This document shows positions 62,894-64,000 of a DNA stretch of 64,000 bases, piece after piece. The stretch is from Tsuneonella litorea (GTDB taxonomy: Bacteria > Pseudomonadota > Alphaproteobacteria > Sphingomonadales > Sphingomonadaceae). Below the pieces are notes generated by a model. That model worked only from the letters and a program-made list of their open reading frames with translations, was not told the origin of the DNA and searched no databases. Position 1 is the stretch's first letter; the number at the start of each line of letters is the position of its first letter. Position numbers and translations under genes: made by a program. Where the stretch lies: positions 124,001 to 188,000 of the forward strand of contig NZ_JAOAMV010000001.1 in assembly GCF_025154015.1 (NCBI RefSeq), given 5' to 3'.

Positions 62894-62921
62894 TTGACAT
62901 ATTTGGCGATTCCGGTATTTT
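62894..62921 (+). promoter_or_regulatory. sigma70-type promoter candidate for the monooxygenase gene
   Basis: TTGACA (62894-62899) and TATTTT (62916-62921) are separated by 16 bases and lie 35 bases before the ATG at 62956. The match to the consensus is good; no mapping data are available. Confidence 0.5.
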
Positions 62922-62955
62922 TCCGGGCACGTCAAAGGGACAGGATCTGAGAAAA

Positions 62956-64000
62956 ATGGCATATTCCTCGCGCGCAACCGAAGTCGATGCCGTCGTGATC
63001 GGTGCAGGATTTTCGGGACTTTACATGCTCCATCGCCTACGCGAGCAAGGGTACAGCACCCGCGTTTTCGACGCCGCGAAGGGTGTGGGGGGCACCTGGT
63101 ACTGGAACCGGTACCCGGGTGCCCGGTGCGATTCGGAGAGCCACTACTACTGCTATTCGTTCTCGGACGAGATCCGCAACGAGTGGAAGTGGAGCTGTCG
63201 CTACCCCGCGCAACCTGAGATCCTCGACTATCTCAATTTCGTCGCCGATCGGCTAGACCTGAAGAAGGACATCGACTTCAACACGCGGGTGACGGCCGGC
63301 ACCTATGACGAGAGCTTGCATCACTGGACGATCGAAACCGACACTGGCGAATCGGTCCGGGCCAAATTTCTCATTACCGCTGTGGGCAACACGTCCGCCC
63401 CTGCCCGGCCCAATCTTCCGGGGCTGGATACGTTTGCCGGCAAGGTCTATCACACCGCTCTCTGGCCACACGAAGGCGTGGACTTCACCGGCAAGCGGGT
63501 CGGCCTGATCGGGACGGGTTCCAGCGGCATCCAGAGCACCCCGATGATCGCCCAGCAGGCCGATCACCTGACCGTGTTCCAGCGAACCGCGAACTACAGC
63601 GTGCCGGCGAGGAACCACGCCCTGACCGACGAGATGCGGCGCGAGCAGAATGAGAAGTTCGCCGAGCTGCGTGCGCTCACGCTCAATTCACCGATCGGCA
63701 TGCCTTTCGAGCTGCCCGAAAAGTCAGCATTGGAACTGTCGTCGGAAGAGCGAACAGCCATGCTGGACAAGCTATGGGACAAAGGCGGCTTCCGCTTCAT
63801 GTTCACCAGTTTCACCGACATCGTCACCGATCCCGCGGCCAACGAGGTAGTCGCCGGATATATCGAGGACAAGATTCGCAGCACCGTCAACGATCCCGCG
63901 AAGGCCGACGTGCTCTGCGAGTTCAATCACGCGGTCGGGACCAAGCGACCGCCGATCGACACCGAATATTACGAGACCTTTAACCGCGACAACGTCTCGA
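62956..64000 (+). CDS. Baeyer-Villiger-type flavin monooxygenase, N-terminal part (cut by window end)
   Basis: The frame is open from the ATG at 62956 to the window end, at least 348 residues. FAD motif VIGAGFSGLYMLH, the NADPH motif GLIGTGSSGIQS and the Baeyer-Villiger fingerprint FxGxxxHxxxWP (FAGKVYHTALWP) are all visible, together with GGTWYWNRYPGARCDSES. Close overall form is that of cyclohexanone/cyclododecanone-type enzymes, which insert oxygen beside a ketone to give an ester or lactone. It likely starts the attack on the pathway's ketone. The substrate is not predictable. Confidence 0.9.
   Translation, partial: MAYSSRATEVDAVVIGAGFSGLYMLHRLREQGYSTRVFDAAKGVGGTWYWNRYPGARCDSESHYYCYSFSDEIRNEWKWSCRYPAQPEILDYLNFVADRLDLKKDIDFNTRVTAGTYDESLHHWTIETDTGESVRAKFLITAVGNTSAPARPNLPGLDTFAGKVYHTALWPHEGVDFTGKRVGLIGTGSSGIQSTPMIAQQADHLTVFQRTANYSVPARNHALTDEMRREQNEKFAELRALTLNSPIGMPFELPEKSALELSSEERTAMLDKLWDKGGFRFMFTSFTDIVTDPAANEVVAGYIEDKIRSTVNDPAKADVLCEFNHAVGTKRPPIDTEYYETFNRDNVS

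Overview
The window is a high-GC alphaproteobacterial chromosome segment, most likely from the order Sphingomonadales. I infer this from three things: TonB-dependent receptors of the MalA and Oar types beside flavin-dependent tryptophan-halogenase-like genes, a ParB-methyltransferase/DUF5681 pair, and overall codon use. I see no rRNA, tRNA or CRISPR array.

Layout. (1) 1-16,007 is an electron-transfer locus made of two converging gene groups. On the plus strand are the end of a c-type cytochrome, a GlcG/HbpS-type lipoprotein, an outer-membrane beta-barrel, and a 1339-residue decaheme cytochrome with an LVIVD beta-propeller; a minus-strand pair resembling the two halves of a DUF4331 protein lies among them. 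On the minus strand is an FAD/2x cNMP-binding/Fe-S protein, a putative diheme b cytochrome, an FHA-TM-decaheme cytochrome and a class III cyclic-nucleotide phosphodiesterase. (2) 16.1-22.1 kb is mostly housekeeping: a CcmI/CcmH-like TPR protein, FtsH, a peptidyl-prolyl isomerase, mannose-1-phosphate guanylyltransferase and a TonB-like protein. (3) 22.2-29.0 kb holds an Oar-like receptor, a nucleoside transporter with a 2-oxoglutarate/Fe(II) oxygenase, and a YhhQ transporter. (4) 29.0-35.1 kb holds an FNR-type regulator, XdhC, MocA and a PaoABC-type molybdenum aldehyde oxidoreductase. (5) 35.2-50.8 kb is a maltodextrin/starch utilisation locus: a LacI regulator, a TonB receptor, a sugar transporter, three GH13 enzymes and a GH97 enzyme, plus two halogenase-like genes woven into the operon by 4-nt overlaps. 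(6) 51.2-53.4 kb is a mobile-looking module (ParB-DNA methyltransferase, DUF5681) with a decayed GIY-YIG gene. (7) 53.6-64.0 kb is a catabolic island: a CoA-transferase, an SDR, a B12-dependent acyl-CoA mutase (large and small subunits) with its MeaB chaperone, a FadR-type regulator, a TonB receptor and a Baeyer-Villiger monooxygenase cut by the window end.

How the parts may work together. The first locus looks like a complete route from cytoplasmic or quinol electron donors, through a membrane b cytochrome and periplasmic multiheme cytochromes, to an outer-membrane barrel. Phosphopeptide (FHA) and cyclic-nucleotide control is suggested on the cytoplasmic side. The last locus looks like uptake and degradation of a ketone or branched carbon skeleton, with a mutase whose active-site residues differ from known relatives. 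A shared 13-bp sequence in both of its divergent promoter regions suggests a single regulon. Both functional readings are inference from domain content and gene order.
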